From the NCBI GenBank assembly GCA_040007035.1, contig JBDTVU010000183.1, positions 1 through 5,835 on the forward strand: a DNA stretch of 5,835 nt. The letters run 5' to 3'. Position 1 is the stretch's first letter, and each line of letters begins with the position of its first letter. Both the position numbers and the translations under genes were made by a program. Below, piece after piece: positions 5,713 to 5,835 of this stretch. Source of the DNA: CAIWHR01 sp040007035. Lineage in GTDB: Bacteria; Pseudomonadota; Gammaproteobacteria; Burkholderiales; Casimicrobiaceae. The notes under the pieces were generated by a model. The model worked only from the letters and a program-made list of their open reading frames with translations, did no database searches and was not told the origin of the DNA.

Positions 5713-5820
5713 CACGACGGCGTCGTCTACGAGAAGAACCTCGGCAACGACACGGCGACGGCGATCACGGCGATGAAGGCGTTCAATCCCGACGCGAGCT
5801 GGCGGAAGGTGAAGCCCTAG
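5713..5820 (+). pseudogene. 3' remnant of a DUF2950 gene fused out of frame to DUF3300
   Basis: In the frame one base off the DUF3300 frame, 35 codons plus TAG (5818-5820) read HDGVVYEKNLGNDT, then TAITAMKAFNPDASWRKVKP. This is the characteristic C-terminus of DUF2950 proteins (NxDGVVYEKDLG, then FxPDxxWKKV). The first roughly 250 or more residues of that family are absent, and there is no start codon of its own. DUF2950 genes are commonly found next to DUF3300 genes, so the fragment most simply records a deletion that removed the 3' part of DUF3300 and most of DUF2950. The DUF3300 frame itself runs on over this segment as a low-complexity Arg/Thr/Ser tail to a TGA at 5774-5776. Confidence 0.75.
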
Positions 5821-5835
5821 CCGTCGGCGCCGGCG

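Noticed and set aside
5585..5776. Separate 63-residue gene
   Set aside because: Its first part is the DUF3300 frame after the amber codon, and its Arg-rich tail is DUF2950 sequence read in the wrong frame.

Overview
This 5.8-kb window is gene-dense, very GC-rich and proteobacterial. The thiS-thiG block with trmB downstream, the ECF sigma factor paired with a small zinc-finger anti-sigma, and TAGAAT-type -10 boxes all point to a betaproteobacterium (Burkholderiales/Rhodocyclales-like) or a close relative. The lineage is inferred from gene order and protein character, not from a search. There is no rRNA, tRNA, CRISPR array or recognisable IS element, and no gene-free stretch longer than 300 bases.

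Layout: (1) 1-1752 (+) is the 3' part of a two-domain glycosyltransferase (GT2 followed by GT4), probably from a surface-polysaccharide locus to the left. (2) It converges on a leftward block read from the right: ECF sigma factor (5101-4517), zf-HC2 anti-sigma (about 4488-4297), thiS (4229-4026), thiG (3964-3152), an exported protein of unknown function (3152-2490) and trmB (2505-1771). thiG, the unknown gene and trmB are tightly overlapped and probably translationally coupled. thiS and thiG each carry a promoter-like sequence directly against the start codon. (3) Divergent from the sigma gene, 5186-5820 (+) is a degraded locus. A DUF3300 gene has an in-frame amber codon and is then joined out of frame to the last 35 codons of a DUF2950 gene. 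These two families normally sit side by side, so this looks like an internal deletion scar.

Functionally, ThiS and ThiG supply sulfur for and build the thiazole half of thiamine, TrmB makes m7G46 in tRNA, and the sigma/anti-sigma pair is a stress-type transcription switch. I see no clear new multi-gene system. The most notable items are the DUF3300/DUF2950 deletion fusion, the leaderless-type promoter arrangement shared by three genes, a 10-bp inverted repeat containing both stop codons of the convergent glycosyltransferase and trmB genes, and the non-standard start of the anti-sigma gene.
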